A stretch of DNA of 56,384 bases, taken from the NCBI GenBank assembly GCA_001687465.1, contig LVLI01000169.1, positions 1 to 56,384 of the forward strand. The letters run 5' to 3'. Positions 11,476 through 25,100 of the stretch are shown one piece after another. This DNA comes from Halocafeteria seosinensis. Its lineage: Eukaryota > Sar > Bigyra > Bicosoecida. The translations under genes were made by a program, and so were the position numbers. Under the pieces are notes generated by a model. It was not told the origin of the DNA and did no database searches. It saw only the letters and a list, made by a program, of their open reading frames with translations. Position 1 is the stretch's first letter. Each line of letters opens with the position of its first letter.

Positions 11476-12405
11476 AGCTCTCTATACAAGCTTTCTACAC
11501 ACCTCCAGGTTGAAGTTACGGACAACAATCCATTTTCGCGTGCTCATTGTATATTTTCTACTTTCCTTAGAGCTTTATTGGGATTGTTCAAGCTTCGTAA
11601 ACGTATACATGGTATTTGCATGTACAGCACTTTGAAACATATAAGACTGCATTCATAAGAACACACCTGAAACAAACGTAGTGGCCACTCTGGCGCTCAA
11701 GGAGTGCGCATGACTATGTATTCTCATTGACGTAGATGCTTAAAGCATGACAATTAAGACTCTATAATCAACAGTGTATAACACACAGTATGGCATTGCA
11801 TACAACGTCCAGTGTCACTTGCTAATGCGTACATTCCTCTTCAACACTTCAGCTGCCCAGAGCGTTCATTCTCTTCAAGCAATAGACGCTCCTTCCTCTT
11901 GCTTCCACTCTAGACGACTTAAGTTCGAATCATGACCGTAGGTAGAAGCTTAATGGTTGACAGAACGTGCAAGATTCTCGAAATGTGGTCTACTTCAACA
12001 TACATGTCGTGGACAGCCCGGCTGAAGAGGCAGACCCGAACGGTTTCTGAATGGGCCAGAATTCAGCTGATTTATAGTACAGTTGCTTTCTTTCTTGTTT
12101 TGTCCAAGTTCTCCTGGGGTATCCGTCTCGTCTCTTTGCTGAGAGTGTGTCGTGGGGTTGGCCTATTGAACGTGGTTGGTGTAGTTCCTGTGTTCTTTTG
12201 GTGCAAAAGGGTTACGTGGCAGGCTGGTTGAGCAATGACTCTTTCTCTCACACTTTCCTAGCAAATACGCCCCGACAGCAGAGTCTCTGGAGGGTATCAG
12301 AACCGCTAGTGTAGTTTTCATCCTATAAGAGTCTACTCTATCACATAGACAGCAGAACTCTTAACCGGAGTCTACCGGAGTAAAGAAGGAACAGACCTGA
12401 AAGAA
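11476..12405. other. Intergenic region between divergent genes
   Basis: About 930 bases between the NEMF start and the start of FOXRED2-like copy B. It must contain both promoters. One ATG-initiated 99-codon frame (11932-12231, +) has a hydrophobic stretch but no recognisable similarity and no nearby splice logic, so I do not call it a gene. Confidence 0.4.
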
Positions 12406-15400
12406 ATGGCGAAGGGCCAACGAATCTGTATAGCTTTAGCTTGTGTAGCCTCTCTAATAGAAGGTCTTACTGTCGCACAAGGTGAGCACATCTTAAAGCA
12501 TATCTAACATGTGACATTGTTCCACCCTGCGTTTTCTAATCGTTGGAACACGTGCAAACGCAGAAGAGCAATCCGTTTACCATGAATACGTTGTCATTGG
12601 TGCTGGTCCGGCAGGGTTGCAATATTCGTGGTATTTACACACAGCAGGCAAAGACTATGTGACGCTAGAAAAGGGAGCAAACGCTGGAGGGAGTTTTCAC
12701 AAAGTTCCTCGTTGGAGGAAGTTGATCTCTATAAATAAAGTGCATCTCGGTAGGTACATGTATTGATATTTGAAGCCCGTAATATGACGTTTAAGCTTTG
12801 TCCCCAACTCTGCAGACCGAGCAAACCTGGACTTTAATTTACGTCACGACTGGAATTCCCTGTTGAGTGACCCAAGCCATATGATGGCACGAAAACTCAG
12901 TAGCGACCCGAAGATTGTGGAACATCTTTTCCCAACCCTTCTAATGTCTTCGCATCATTCTAATCGAAGTCGAGATGAAATCCATTCTACCGGAGACCGC
13001 TCCAAACGCGATTTCGATTATGCGGAGTTGGCTCACATGTGCTGTACCGAAGGCGTTTTCCGTCAGAAGAATGCTAGACGCACCGCCACAGAATATACCT
13101 CACGTTGCGACAATCTTCCCCACTGGATGCACGGCTGCCTCAGTCCTAGTGATTCAAGACTTGATGTTGCCAATTTTACAAGGGGGATGCTAATGCGCCA
13201 CTTCACCGAGGACTTCTATCCCAAGGCGGATGTTCTCGTCGACTACCTTGTATCCTTCGCATCGCTGACAAGCCTGCATATCAAATTCAATACGGCAGTA
13301 TCATCTATCGACAAAGCAGAAGAAGTGCCTTCTAATTTGAACCAAAGTTCGGGAGTTCGCTACAAAATTCTGACGGACACTGGTCAAGTGTATTTTTGCA
13401 AAACGTTAGTAATAGGTACGTAGCCCGATACAGTATGATATGTTCTGATGTGTACTGCGCAGTTTGATCCTTGCAATATTCAGCTGTGGGACTTTCGAAG
13501 GCAGTTCAACCCGATATGTTTGAGGGTGGGGATTTGCTGTACACGTACGATAGTGCTCCGACCAATTTAACTATCTACAAGGGGAAGAAAATTCTGATTA
13601 TAGGCCGCGGAAACGGAGCTATGGAATTCGCGGATAACATAATGGAGGTTGCTGCTTATGTCCACCTGTTAGGTTGGTTGACGTCTCTATGAATAGAGCC
13701 GGTAACGACTTCTATACAACTGCGAATTTCCATTGTATCTGCAGGTGGCATCCACAGACGGCTTCGGTTGGCATGGGAATCGCACTATCCTGGCGATCTT
13801 CGTGCTGTACACAATAAAATACTGGAGAGCTACCAATTGAAAACACTAGATGGTGAGTTGCAGCTATACAACATTACGAGGAATAACTTAGCTCAATTTG
13901 CGCTCTATTCCGATTACAGCCCTCATTGAAACCCCTTTGGAGCAAGTATCCTTTGAAAAGTTTGAGAAACAACAGATTATCGAGAGCAGAAGAAGGCAGC
14001 AGTTTTCGTTTCCTTTTAGATCCTCAACACAGTCCATTGTGAAGGCGTCGTCATCCAAGTTTATTGAGCCAGTCCTGAAGGAAACAATGGACATGTTTCG
14101 CGACGGCATCACTCAAGTGCCTAAATCCAGCATTAAAGCACAGTTGAGGTTGGCGGCTGCCTCGTATACCTCCGGAACTGTAAAGCATATACAGGATGGC
14201 ATTGCTGGCCAAATGCACATAGACAATTACACTGAAACGATGGATCAACCTGTCGACTATTCCGCTCTTAGGTCTCGTCCACTCAAAACGATTAACGGAG
14301 AGTTTGAGATCGTCGGACATAACATGTTTGACCACCCTCCTTCCGAAGACGGAAAATTGTAAGTGCAATCAAAATTTTGGTTTTGATCCGGCTTTGCCAA
14401 CTTTACTTGTCTTTTCAACGATGCGCCAACCAGTTACCAACACCCGCGTAGCAGCTACGATATTGTTATTGCCTGCTTAGGGTGGAAATTTGATACGAGT
14501 ATCTTTAATCAATCTGTTTCCCCAGAATTGGACCATGCGAAGAAGTTCCCAATCATTACCCCTCAGTATGAGTCAGTCAACAATAAAGGAATGTATTTTG
14601 TTGGTGCTGCCTCACACTCAATTGATGCACGCGTTGCGGCTGGTGGTTTTGTTCACGGATATAGATATACTGCGCGGGCTCTGCATCGAATGGAAGAAGA
14701 AATGAGTTCCATTGACGCTGGCGAGCTCGAAACAATGTGGCCAGTCCATATGGTTCAGGCGAAGGTCTCAGCTCAGGAGGTGCAGCAGCCTAGAATGCTC
14801 GATCGGCTTATAACGAGAATCCAACACAGACTGAATCACGCTAGCGGGACATATCAGATGTTTAATGGGTACCTTCAAGATGTAGTGCTGTACGAACCTG
14901 TTGAACACGCTGAGCTTGAACCTCAGAAGTACTCGTTTGACACACCAGAGGACAGCGACGTGTCGCTTCCGTGGTTTGATTCTGGTGATCCGGTGGAAGC
15001 AGTGACACGTGCTTGGGTAGAGGGCGATTTGGCTCAAAACACCAGCTTATTCACAGGTTTGCGCATGTTCTATTTTGAAGAAGTTCCTGTACATGCTATT
15101 CCTTTGCTCGTACGCCGGTGGGCATACAGACTCTTCGGAGAAGCGATAGTTCGCCAGAATCTATGTACGAACATTCTAAACATCTCTGGAAAGATTGACT
15201 GCGTTCTTGACTATTACAATGGTATTCGGTACTCAACCATATACCTGGAGTACTCCCCTGAGTGGAGCATTGCAAATGGGAGTAGAGATCCTTTCAAGAC
15301 CGCTCGAGTCTTGGGATCAGCGGACAAACCTGAAAAATCGGGTTTCCTCCATCCAACCATGAAGACGTTTGACTCGCGGCTAGAAAATAAAGAAGGATTT

Positions 15401-16623
15401 ACTACTAAGGTTTTGGAGGGGTTGCATTCGGCTGGTGTCCGTAGTCCTATAAAAACAGACTCACCTAGTCACCATGAAGCGGCAGAAAGCGAGCTGGAGG
15501 AAGAAGAAGACTCTGGGACTTCTAAGGCATCTGAGGCCGATACGGATCCTTTCGGTGTTGGTGCCGCTCCTCATCGAGAAACCAATTCCTCGTCACATAG
15601 AGACTCCCGAGAATTCTTCTACGGAAACTTGAGCGTGCAATTTCGAACCCCTACATACTCGGACGCTATTTTTGAGGACTTTTCGGCGGAGTTTTATACA
15701 TACTGGAAAGCAACACGCCCCCTTCAGCGTTTTTTTGTTGAAAGCTTCCGGAGGCACGCTCTAACACATGCACTTAGTGCTATATCTAAACCCCCCGGTA
15801 GCGGAGGCGTGAGTGACAAAGAGGATTTGCTGGATGGTACAGCGCAAGTGCTTTTTGCCCATGGAACTGATAACCAGAGGTACCTTTTGGACCACATAGA
15901 TTCCTTGCAGGACCCATCGTGGACAAATCACAGTATCGTATTCGTCGACACCGTCACCGCATTGAGGTGGCCATGCGGAGCTCAAATCGAATATGCCTTG
16001 CGTGGTCGTTTCTTCGGAGCCGGTCACGGATTTTCCCGCCGTCGTTCCTTCCGAGATTTGACAAAGGTTAGTTGCTTCGAGTGACCTATACCAAAATTGT
16101 GTCATGCAAACTATCAATTACAATTGTACACTGTGAGATGCAGCTTAGTTCGTCGCTGTTTGGAGTCACAGCAGTTGTCGCGGGGAAACCGGGTTTGTCA
16201 AGTGATATTTACCCGATAGCTAGACAAATATCTGAGAGATATCCGGAGACAGTACATTACGTTTTAGAGTGTGGCTACTATGGAGATGATGAAAATCCCC
16301 TGGAGGCTACTTCTCTAGAGGCTGAAGTAAATGAAACGACGGTGGAACTGTGGTTGAATCGCCAGCAGACCTTGACGCTGGGCATGGACACGCTGGAAAT
16401 TGATACCCCTCTCTTCCGGTGCGACGAGACCGCTTCAGCAGTATTGGCATGTGACGCTGATGTATGTGGTGCGATGCCTTTGGCGGCATTTGTCGATGAG
16501 CGTCTGGAGACCATGCCCGAGAATCCAAGCGCCAGAGAAATTATATCCGAGTTGGTGCTTCCATGCATGGAGTTTCTCATGAAAAGCTGTTTGGCAGAAG
16601 AAAGCGATTCTGACTTGAATTAA
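12406..16623 (+). CDS. FOXRED2/ERFAD-like FAD-dependent oxidoreductase, copy B
   Basis: Eight exons: 12406-12481, 12564-12749, 12816-13415, 13484-13672, 13745-13852, 13920-14358, 14434-16066, 16144-16623, giving 1236 residues. A signal peptide ([25 protein letters not shown]) is followed by [19 protein letters not shown], the second motif [22 protein letters not shown] and [26 protein letters not shown]. The order is identical to copy A. Every intron of copy A has a matching one here; copy B has one more (13416-13483). Exons 13745-13852 and 13920-14358 have exactly the same lengths as their counterparts (108 and 439 nt). The C-terminal extension is present. It holds an additional acidic, serine-rich spacer at about 15485-15610 that is missing in copy A. 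The protein ends SDSDLN, so again no ER-retrieval tail. The two copies differ enough to be an old duplication. Confidence 0.85.
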
Positions 16624-16874
16624 CCTACTTTTATTTGTGACATCTTAATTGTATAGACTAATCGAATAACAACACTGCCAGTGACTGTTAAAACAGGTTA
16701 CAAGTTGCCTATAAGTTGGCTACAACCTACCATGGTACTTGTACTGAAGTTCAAAAGTTTGCCTCACAAGAAGAGTCCCTCTGATGCTTTGTTTGTGTAA
16801 TAGCGTATACACTAATTATTTGGTCACATACGAGTAATAGCTTACTAAGAATAAAAATAATATAGCATATCGTT

Positions 16875-19800
16875 ATGAATTCGGCAGCGCATGATAATGA
16901 CGGCCTGGAAGAGGAGGAGGAGGAGGAAATGCTCGTGTTGCAGAAGGATAAGAGCTCTTCCCGAGGGAAAAAGAGGGGCCGAGACGATTCTTCCAGTGTC
17001 AAACAAGAGCATACTGAGGACGATAACCAGTTTTTGGAAACATGTCGCTTCATATCGGCCTCCTCCGGGCGCCACAAAGGACCTAAGGAGTCCGGAGGCG
17101 CCACCAGGAACGTCATTGAGCAGACTTTACAGGGTCTACAAGTCCCTACCTCCTCTACAGGGTACTTCTACGCCCTTCCCAGAGAAGATAAGAAGCTTAA
17201 GCTGAGCGAACAAGAGGAGATGGAGCCTGAACCCTACGTACAAGCCCGAAAGTGTGCCTTTGATACGGCCTGGGCAGTGGTGGAACGCGCTGTCTCCAAA
17301 GTTATGGAGAGAGTAAACGAGGGGTGCTTTCAGCAAGTCTATGACTTCATTCAGACTCCACAAAGCCGTAAACAAGTGCCAGTGGCTCTCATTCAGACAG
17401 GTCCGTGTCGCGATTATTTTCTATTTTCTTGTGAAAGGGCAATGACCCCTTCACTTGTTGCGTATCTTTTTGGTGTCTGAATTCCCATGCTACTACGTGC
17501 AGGTATAAACACGGGCGATAGATCCATGTTGTTTTCTCATTTAGCACACTGGCTGAATGAGCATATGTAAGTCCTTTGGGAAGTGCAGCTCACCGAAGTA
17601 CTCGTCATTTCCGACGTGGCTCTAGTGTTACAGGGAGGGTATTGTTGTGACGCTTGATAGGACGAATATGTCATCTCTAAACAAAGCGCTGAGCTATATT
17701 GAACTCCGATGTTCAAGTTTTTTTGAGGCAAAATGCAAGAAAATCAAACAAGCTCTACGGAAAACTGGTTCTGGCACAGGCCATGAAGGACAATTGGCAG
17801 TGGTTCGTGAGCAATTGGAACGAGTGGAGAAAGAGATAGGAAAGCTGAAGCAGAAAAAGAATCCTGGACTCTTGATGGCCGATCGAATTATCTTATGGTC
17901 CTATGTTGTTGGCTATGCGCTTCGAGAGTGTGCGCTCCGGTTGTGCTGGATAGCTCGAGGAATAGAGGCACAATTTCAACCTTATCCGTTGGTGTTGTTG
18001 CTTGAGGGCATCGAGAGTCCCCAAGCCCCTACTTTCCAGTTCCTAGTCCAACGGTTATCAACTGCTTGGTTCCGAGCAAGTCATTTGGGTGCATGCGAAA
18101 ACATTGCTGGCCACAGAACTGTCACACCCTTACGCTTGGTACTTCCTCTCAGCGGCACTAGCGAGACTTTCCACCAGCAAGCCAGTATGGACACCATCAA
18201 ACGACTCAATATCACCAACATACACATCGAGGTAAGCATGACCATGCGCGGCTATATTAGTATCTGTCACTGTTTCTGTGATGTAACCGTGGCACCCGCA
18301 GAATCCGCTCAAATCTGTACACCAGCTGATGCACCACCTGTTGACACTGGGCAACTTACCGCTGTCATTCGGCAGCAATCTTTTAGAGTGGCTGCCGGAT
18401 TATATTCTGAAGTATAACCTGTCGGTGAAGTCGTTTATGACGTGTCTGCATTACGTGCTATTGGATAAATATTCTGGTACGCGGTTTTCTTTCTTGGCAT
18501 CCTACGTGCCGAACTGTGCCCCCTTCGCGTTTAGGACTCAGTTTTCACCTTCACATAAGATTCTAGATTCTAATGCGGGTAGAAACCCTTTTTCGGCGTC
18601 TTCTCTTAGTAGAGAAACCCTAAGGGGAATTAGTGGATACGAGATTATGAGAACTTCACCAACAAATCCCGCATGGCGCTGTTTCGGTTACAACTACTTA
18701 CATTCAACAACAGCAACATGGAGAACTATTGCCAGTCGAATAAGCAAGTTGAAAACACGAGACATTGAGGAACTTCTTGCTTTCAAATCAGTTGGTGAAA
18801 ACTGCCAAAAGGATGAGCATTTGGAGAGTGCCAGCAGAATTCGGGAGATCGGGAATGAAGTACTTGGTCGCATGGAGGAGATAGATCACTCAGTGGGTAT
18901 GGGCAGCGGCGGACTCTGCACTGATGAGGATCCCTCTGCGCATTCTGCTAGTGTTCGCAAGAAAAGTTTGCCAAGGGACATTCAAGATCACTTGAGTGCC
19001 CCAACTACTGCAGATTTGGAACTGAACACGACTCCACTGCTTTGGCCCATGGGGTTTCTCCCCACTATCGATGAAGCATTTCATGACGAGAGTGGTAAGG
19101 TTGACCCCGTGACAAAACTGGGAAATCCGTCAGAAATTAGGCTTTGCTCTTTTCTCTTCCGGTTCCATCAGCGGCGTATTGCTCGACCCTATATTTTTTG
19201 GTGTCTCGCTTACTCGCGTTATGATGCTGTCACTAGTAGCAAACTACGTGAAATCGAGTCATATGGAGAAGCGAATGACTTCCTTTCTTCCGAATACTTC
19301 AATGAGATAAGAAAAAGGCTCCAAAGATTTTCCGTAGAAGAATTGCTGGAGGTGATATCTGGACTGGAGGAAGTACTTCTTCAGCCCAAAACAGAGTTGG
19401 TGTCACTTAAAGAACTAGGATGGATACAGTCTCTCGAATCAGACGAAGGCGCAACTTTTTTCTGTTCGGAGCTGGCTTGTCTGGAACTTATACGTAGGGA
19501 ACTGAATAATCCATCGCAGGATAGCTCGAGCTTAAGCAGCACGGTCTATTCAACCAAGAGGAAGAGTGGTGGATCACGAGGGGCGAGTCTGCAGTCTAGT
19601 GCCCTTCAAACGTCCGACGTCAGCACCGGTGCCTCTGCGTGGGCGAGCAAATTAGTCATTTCGTTTTTAGAAAAGCTAGTATGCAATTTTATGATTTCAT
19701 GTGAGTGTTTGCCCCTACATGAGATCGTCACGGTTGATTTAGATAGGCGGCTAGCAAGAGTGTTAACCGCTCAACCGCGGGAGGCGATGTTGCGCTCTCT

Positions 19801-20239
19801 TGAAAACCATCAACTCTACCTACCCTCTACGCCGGATATTGGACCTAACGTGCATGATACAGTGTTGGCTTACCAAGTGTACCGCTACGCCTCTAAGAAA
19901 CTATTTGTTAAGGAGTGGTACCAGGCATTTAAAGCGTTTTTTGTTCCGGACGGAAAGGACCCAGTTGCGCACCTTTCCACCTCACTCCTGGACAAGAGAC
20001 GCAGCGGTACCTCGAAGAAGCGGAACAAAAATGTTAGACGCCTCCATGGGGCATCGGCTTCCTCGACTCAAGAAGAGGAAGAACCAGACGTGGTGGAAAT
20101 AAGCCCAGAAAAGGAGGAAGAGTTGAAAGCCCGTTTCGTACAGTCGGTAACAGAGTTAAGTTGGATGGGGTTCATTGAGCAGAGTAAGTATAGTCTCGAC
20201 TCTGTTACGCGTTTAGTTTTCGATGTGAGACAGTGGTAG
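16875..20239 (+). CDS. ORC3: Origin recognition complex subunit 3
   Basis: Four exons: 16875-17400, 17503-17566, 17634-18231, 18302-20239, giving 1041 residues. Introns are 102, 67 and 70 nt; the first has a weak GTCCGT donor. ORC3 is a scaffold subunit of the six-protein complex that marks replication origins and loads MCM. The N-terminus is acidic and disordered. The AAA-like region contains VPVALIQTGINTGDRSMLFSHLAHWL and then GIVVTLDRTNMSSLNKALSYIELR. The middle has LKSVHQLMHHLLTLGNLPLSFGSNLLEWLPDYILKYNLSVKSFMTCLHYVLLD, typical of ORC3. The C-terminus (KARFVQSVTELSWMGFIEQS, then VTRLVF) matches the ORC3 winged-helix end. It is longer than human ORC3 (711 residues) because of the N-terminus and low-complexity loops. 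It is convergent with the V-ATPase gene. Confidence 0.85.
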
Positions 20240-20330
20240 ATAGCATGACGCCAACGCATACCAGTAAAACATCAGTCACGTAATATTCCTGAGCACCTCG
20301 ATGTTAGACTAGCCTGCGGTCTACAAAGGT

Positions 20331-21817
20331 TTATTTGCGGAAGATTGGCACAATACGATCGAACTCGGACTTGTTCATCTTCAGGCACGTGGCGACCCAT
20401 GCGAGATTCTTAGCTTCCTGTTCCTTGAGCTTCACGTACGCATAAAACATAGCTGTAAAACGCAATGGACGAATATGCCTAGCTTGTGAAGGAAATAACA
20501 CACAGGGGAAGGCATACTTACCAAAATGGAATTGTCCATCAAACGCGGTTTCCAACACTTTAACAGTGTGTTGGAAGAATGCTTGAGCGATGTCTCTCTC
20601 TTCATTGCTGCCACCGGCAGCACTGGAGAGTCCTCCAACTAGGCCGCTTTCTTGCTGTTGCTGCTGTCCTTCCACGTCTTCCTCGTCATCTCCTGTGTAA
20701 TAGTCTTGCTCTATTTGCCGTGTCGGTGCTGACTCCCAAACTCTGGAATAATCTCCGTACTTCTGTAGAACTGCACCAATACCAGCTTCTGAGTCGACTT
20801 TTGCGAGTTCAAACGTTCCTTCGGGATACAACGCCCCAAACGAAGGGTAAAGCGCTTTTCGCGAGCTCTCGCGTTCGGCAGAATTGTTGTAGTGAGTTCT
20901 CAAACTGTTATAAGTAATATTAATCGAAATCATATCCGCTCGGAGACTGAGTATTCTGTCCATCTGTTCTGCTGTTTCGCCTTCCAGCGATAGGCAAAAT
21001 CGATGGAAATCTTCCAAGTATAGTTTGTAGATACTGTTCTCCAGGGTGGCCAACGGCATTTCTCGCAGCCGAGTTCGGGCTTCTTCGACACCCCCTACGG
21101 AGGACTTTTCCGTTTCCTCGGCAAGAAACTGCGAGAAATATTTGCCAACAGGGATTTCTACCAACACGGTGGCATACAGTTCTTCAAGTCCATCTGGGGT
21201 GCTATCGAATGCAGTGATGCTCCTCATGACCGACTCATCGAATTTCCCCAGTGGATGGCAAGTGTCCATGACCTCTTGGATCTCCTCACTTGCAGGTTCG
21301 TAGCCTTTGGTAGTAGCCTTGAGAAGAGAAATGACGGTCTGTATCTGGTATTCGTATCTAATATAGTCCATAAACGAGGCGAGAGGCTCATTAGCATGTG
21401 CGCGGATATATTCGAACTCCTTGGCAAGTTTCTCATGGCATTTCTGCTGCACCATTTTGGCATTCACTTTCTGTCCAATACAATCAAGAGGAAACAGAAA
21501 AGGTAATTTATACGAAAAATTAGCATCATACACAGTGCATAGACGTACATTAGCTTCGACACCCTCCAGGACATCTCCATAGTCTGTCTCCTGGAGATTC
21601 AATTTTAGGTCTGTTCCACGCCACAAAACCACACACCACTGTTACCACCTGAAAGAGCATCGTGTTAACTATACAATGACGTACCATCTAGTCCTTTACA
21701 CTCTCTCAAGTTGGTGTAATCGTGGTCTGTTAGAAAAGATTTCCGGAGGCCCTTGAGCAAGGCCTCCAGGAATCCATGCTGGACATTGAACCATGTCAAA
21801 TCTCGAGTTCCTTGCAT
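20331..21817 (-). CDS. ATP6V0D: V-type ATPase V0 subunit d
   Basis: Four exons on the minus strand: 21817-21685, 21610-21549, 21470-20522, 20452-20331, giving 421 residues. Subunit d couples the V1 central stalk to the membrane proteolipid ring in the proton pump of acidic compartments. The start at 21817 gives MQGTRDLTWFNVQHGFLEALLKGLRKSFLT, then DYTNLRECKGLDDLKLNLQETDYG, matching the conserved N-terminus. EYIRAHANEPLASFMDYIRYEY and CHPLGKFDESV follow, and the C-terminal [24 protein letters not shown] is diagnostic. Two of the three introns (21471-21548, 78 nt; 20453-20521, 69 nt) are multiples of three with no stop, so the frame reads straight through them. Homology shows they are introns. 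A Gln-rich, acidic loop (EEDVEGQQQQQE) makes the protein longer than the human one (351 residues). Confidence 0.92.
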
Positions 21818-22170
21818 TTTACTTGAGAAAATCCACGCGGGACGGATGCGAGGACAACTAAACTACCTATTCAGACTCGATTTCCGGACGAATCATCTGC
21901 AAAACACCCTCTATACAGGTCCGAAGAACATCGAGATGAGGAAACCTGACGAAATGTTCGTCGTGTCCATTACTGTGAACGAAAAGTTTGTCTCCTTTGC
22001 CGGAGGGGCTTTCGTCCTAACTTAGGTTAGGACGGACCCCCTTTATAAGAGGCTTAATTGACCCTCTCTGGCATGGAATGTGTGTGTGTTTGTTGTTTGG
22101 TTGGATGCGGTGGATTCCGTAGTTCCACGCTTATGCAAACTTGGTTGGTTCCCTTGGCTGATGAAAGACA
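21818..22170. other. Shared promoter region, divergent genes
   Basis: 353 bases between the start codons of V-ATPase subunit d (-) and the kinesin-like gene (+). No other gene is visible. It probably serves both genes; no clear motif could be named. Confidence 0.4.
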
Positions 22171-25100
22171 ATGGACCAACAGCAATTCCCTTATCCTCTG
22201 GAGACGCTCGAGGAGCCTCCACCGGAAATTATGGATTTACTGGTCAAAAACTTCAGCAAGCGTCCAGAAGAAAAGCTCTCCGAGGAGGAGATCGATGTAA
22301 GTTGGCTTGCTTCTACCCCAGTGGTCTCGTCGTGGAACGTGTTAATGGAGTTTGTGAACATTGCATACGCAGACGTTAAGTCGGTACAGGGGCCAACTTC
22401 CACGACCTACATGGGAAAAATGGAAGAAACTTGGCAGGGAGGAAAGAGCTCGGAGAAAGCTTAAGAAGAAACACAAGGATCATCATGGACTTAGGAGGCA
22501 GGAACAGAACTCTGAGGAGGATACCCCGCCTGGAAGCCACTCACGCCCCGTCAGCCAAACGACTACACCCTCGCCTCCTCCTCCACCACCCCAGCCTCCA
22601 ACAACAACGAGTCGAGTAGACGAGGACTATCACGCTCCAGAGGCACGGCAGTCATCCACCAGTTCGGCCACGCGGACTTCACCCGAGGACACAAAAGGGC
22701 GGACGCACCACAGGGTGTACTCTGGCGAAGACGGGAGGAGAGGGAACGCACCACATGTGCCTAGGTCTCAAAGCTCTCCCAAGAGAGACAGAATGGAGCA
22801 ACGAAAAAGTCTGTATGAAGCAACAAGAAACCCCCAAAAGTATTTCGGGACAGGCCACGGAATCGCTGGGAGAGACGCTAGATCTCTATCTGGAGGAAGT
22901 GAGTTAGGTACTTCAACCGAAAGGCAAGAAAGTGACAACACCACATACGAGTACATGAAAACTCTTGCTCGAGAAACAGAGAGTGAGGACACTGTAAGTT
23001 TGGGGGAACGACAACGATCCGGTGGTAGCGGTACTGACGTTTCCCGCTACCCTGAAGAGAACGCATACTATGAAATCCAAGGCCAAGCGTGGTATGGGAA
23101 CTATGAACAGACACCCACTACAGGCCCCAATACCGTAAACTCTCATTCAGAACTAAAACGCAGTCGTAGCAACAACCTGACAGGCGATGGTATTGCTTTC
23201 AATAGAAGCAAGTCCACACAACAGCGACGGAGCAAGAGTGTGACTAGAGGTAGAGGGATGAAGCGGCCCGAGAACGAAGCCGATCTTCAAGGTAGGCGTC
23301 AACCCTCTGAGCATCAAGATAGTGAGATGTACTATGAAGAAGAGGGTTCAGAAGGAAAGTCTGCTGCTGTATCAGTGTCTACAAGTGGACAGTACCCAGT
23401 GGTCCCCGAAGAATTCTATCGATCAGATACTGCCAGAAGTCAAAGTCAGAGGTCCACATCGCGAACTCAAAGAACCTTTCCTGTGGCCCCTGGGTCTCAT
23501 GCTGCATTATCGTACGAGAAAACGATTGAGAGGCCGCCTCCTGTGTTGGTAAAGTCTTCTCCGGCGGACCAGGAAGGTGCATTTACAAGTAGTCGCGGAG
23601 AGACTGCTTCACAGTCTTCCGGTAACGAATATTGCCAGCAATCCTACGTTTCTGACCAGTCAGAGCAGGCCGTGTCGCCCCAGTCTCCCGGCTCTAGTGT
23701 GAGTCGCCATCGCAAACATGGAGACATCGTAAGAAAGAATATTAAACTCGCTGATTCAGGTGCTTATCGTATTCGCAGACATTCGCAGTCGGGGCAGAAA
23801 ATGAATTCTCCACATTCGCATTCGTCTCCTGAAGAAGCTCGCGGGAGACGAGGGTCAAATGTCTCGCTTTTATCTGAAGAAAACGTATCTGCTGCGGCCA
23901 ACCGTCTCTATGTCTCGCAAACAGCTGCCACGAAACACAGGAAGGAGGCTCAAGAAAGAGATGCCCGAAGACGGGCTTCTATTCACAATGATGAAGATCT
24001 AGGCCGAGCGCAGTGGATCGTTGGCTTGCGCGAAGAGATGGAAAGAAACAAGGAGAGTGATATTCAAGAGGGAACGCTGAGTTCTCATCGAGGCCGAAAG
24101 CAATCACTTTCCGGAGCGTCCCAAAGGAGCGGGTCCTCAATAAGTCGGAGCGCACCGCGAAGCACCGAAATGGCCCCAGAAGAATACTATTCGAGTGAAT
24201 ATCTCTCAGATCTAGCTCGGGTTGCCCGCACTATTCGGAAAGGGTTTTCGATTCGCTCAGAGAACAGTCAAGATGACAATCAGCAAACTGCTGCTTTACC
24301 GTCAAACCATTCGACAAGTCTTCCTAATGGGAACAAGAGGTCTGGTGTACACTTTAGTGGCGCCAAGTTGAATGAACATGCTTCCATGCTGTTGAATCAC
24401 TTGGCAAGCACGATACGCAAGGCCCGTATCAGCTACAATTCTTTAAGAGAAGAAGCCCTAAGCTCGCTGCAGACACACATGAAGGGACTGGCCAACATGA
24501 AAGCCTTGCTAGCTCACCGAGATCTGCTATGCAACACGACATATCAAGAAATGGATGACTGGTTTGGGGTTACGAATAATAACGACTTTGTGGTTTCCGT
24601 AGAAAGTCTTGATAAGCTCGCTTACCGTTCGGTTTCATCAAACCAGCTCAAGCTAAGTACTTGGATACTCATGGCCGACACATCTCTTTTCTATCAGGGC
24701 CGAAGACATACCGCGTTCTCACTTGAAGCAAGTGAAAATGGTGTAATTTGTTTCATGGATGATGTGTCTAGAACTACTCTATCGGAAAATACGATTGATG
24801 CGTGTGCGGATACTGAATGGGCGCGTGCTTCTGGAATGGAATTGGCTAACGAAGTATTTCAGCACGGGAGAGCTGTATTCATGCTGACTGGTCCACGAAA
24901 ACATGACAAACTCGAGTGCCTATTAGGTAGCTCCCGGGATCGTGGTGGCTCGCTGTTTAGTGCAACTTTGCACGCAATGCACAACAGACTGGCAAAGCAT
25001 AAGATGGAGATGCGGATGAACGCCATTTCCATCAACAATCAGGGTGTCTTTGATCTATTGCACCCTGATTTTGCTGCTTCCTCAAGCCCGCGAAAGCAGC

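Noticed and set aside
11924-11932. GTTCGAATC resembling a tRNA B box
   Set aside because: The flanking bases do not form a T-arm stem and no acceptor or anticodon arm is present; no tRNA gene was found in the window.
11932-12231. 99-codon ATG frame (+) with a hydrophobic stretch between divergent genes
   Set aside because: No similarity, no splice context and unusual composition; more likely promoter sequence.
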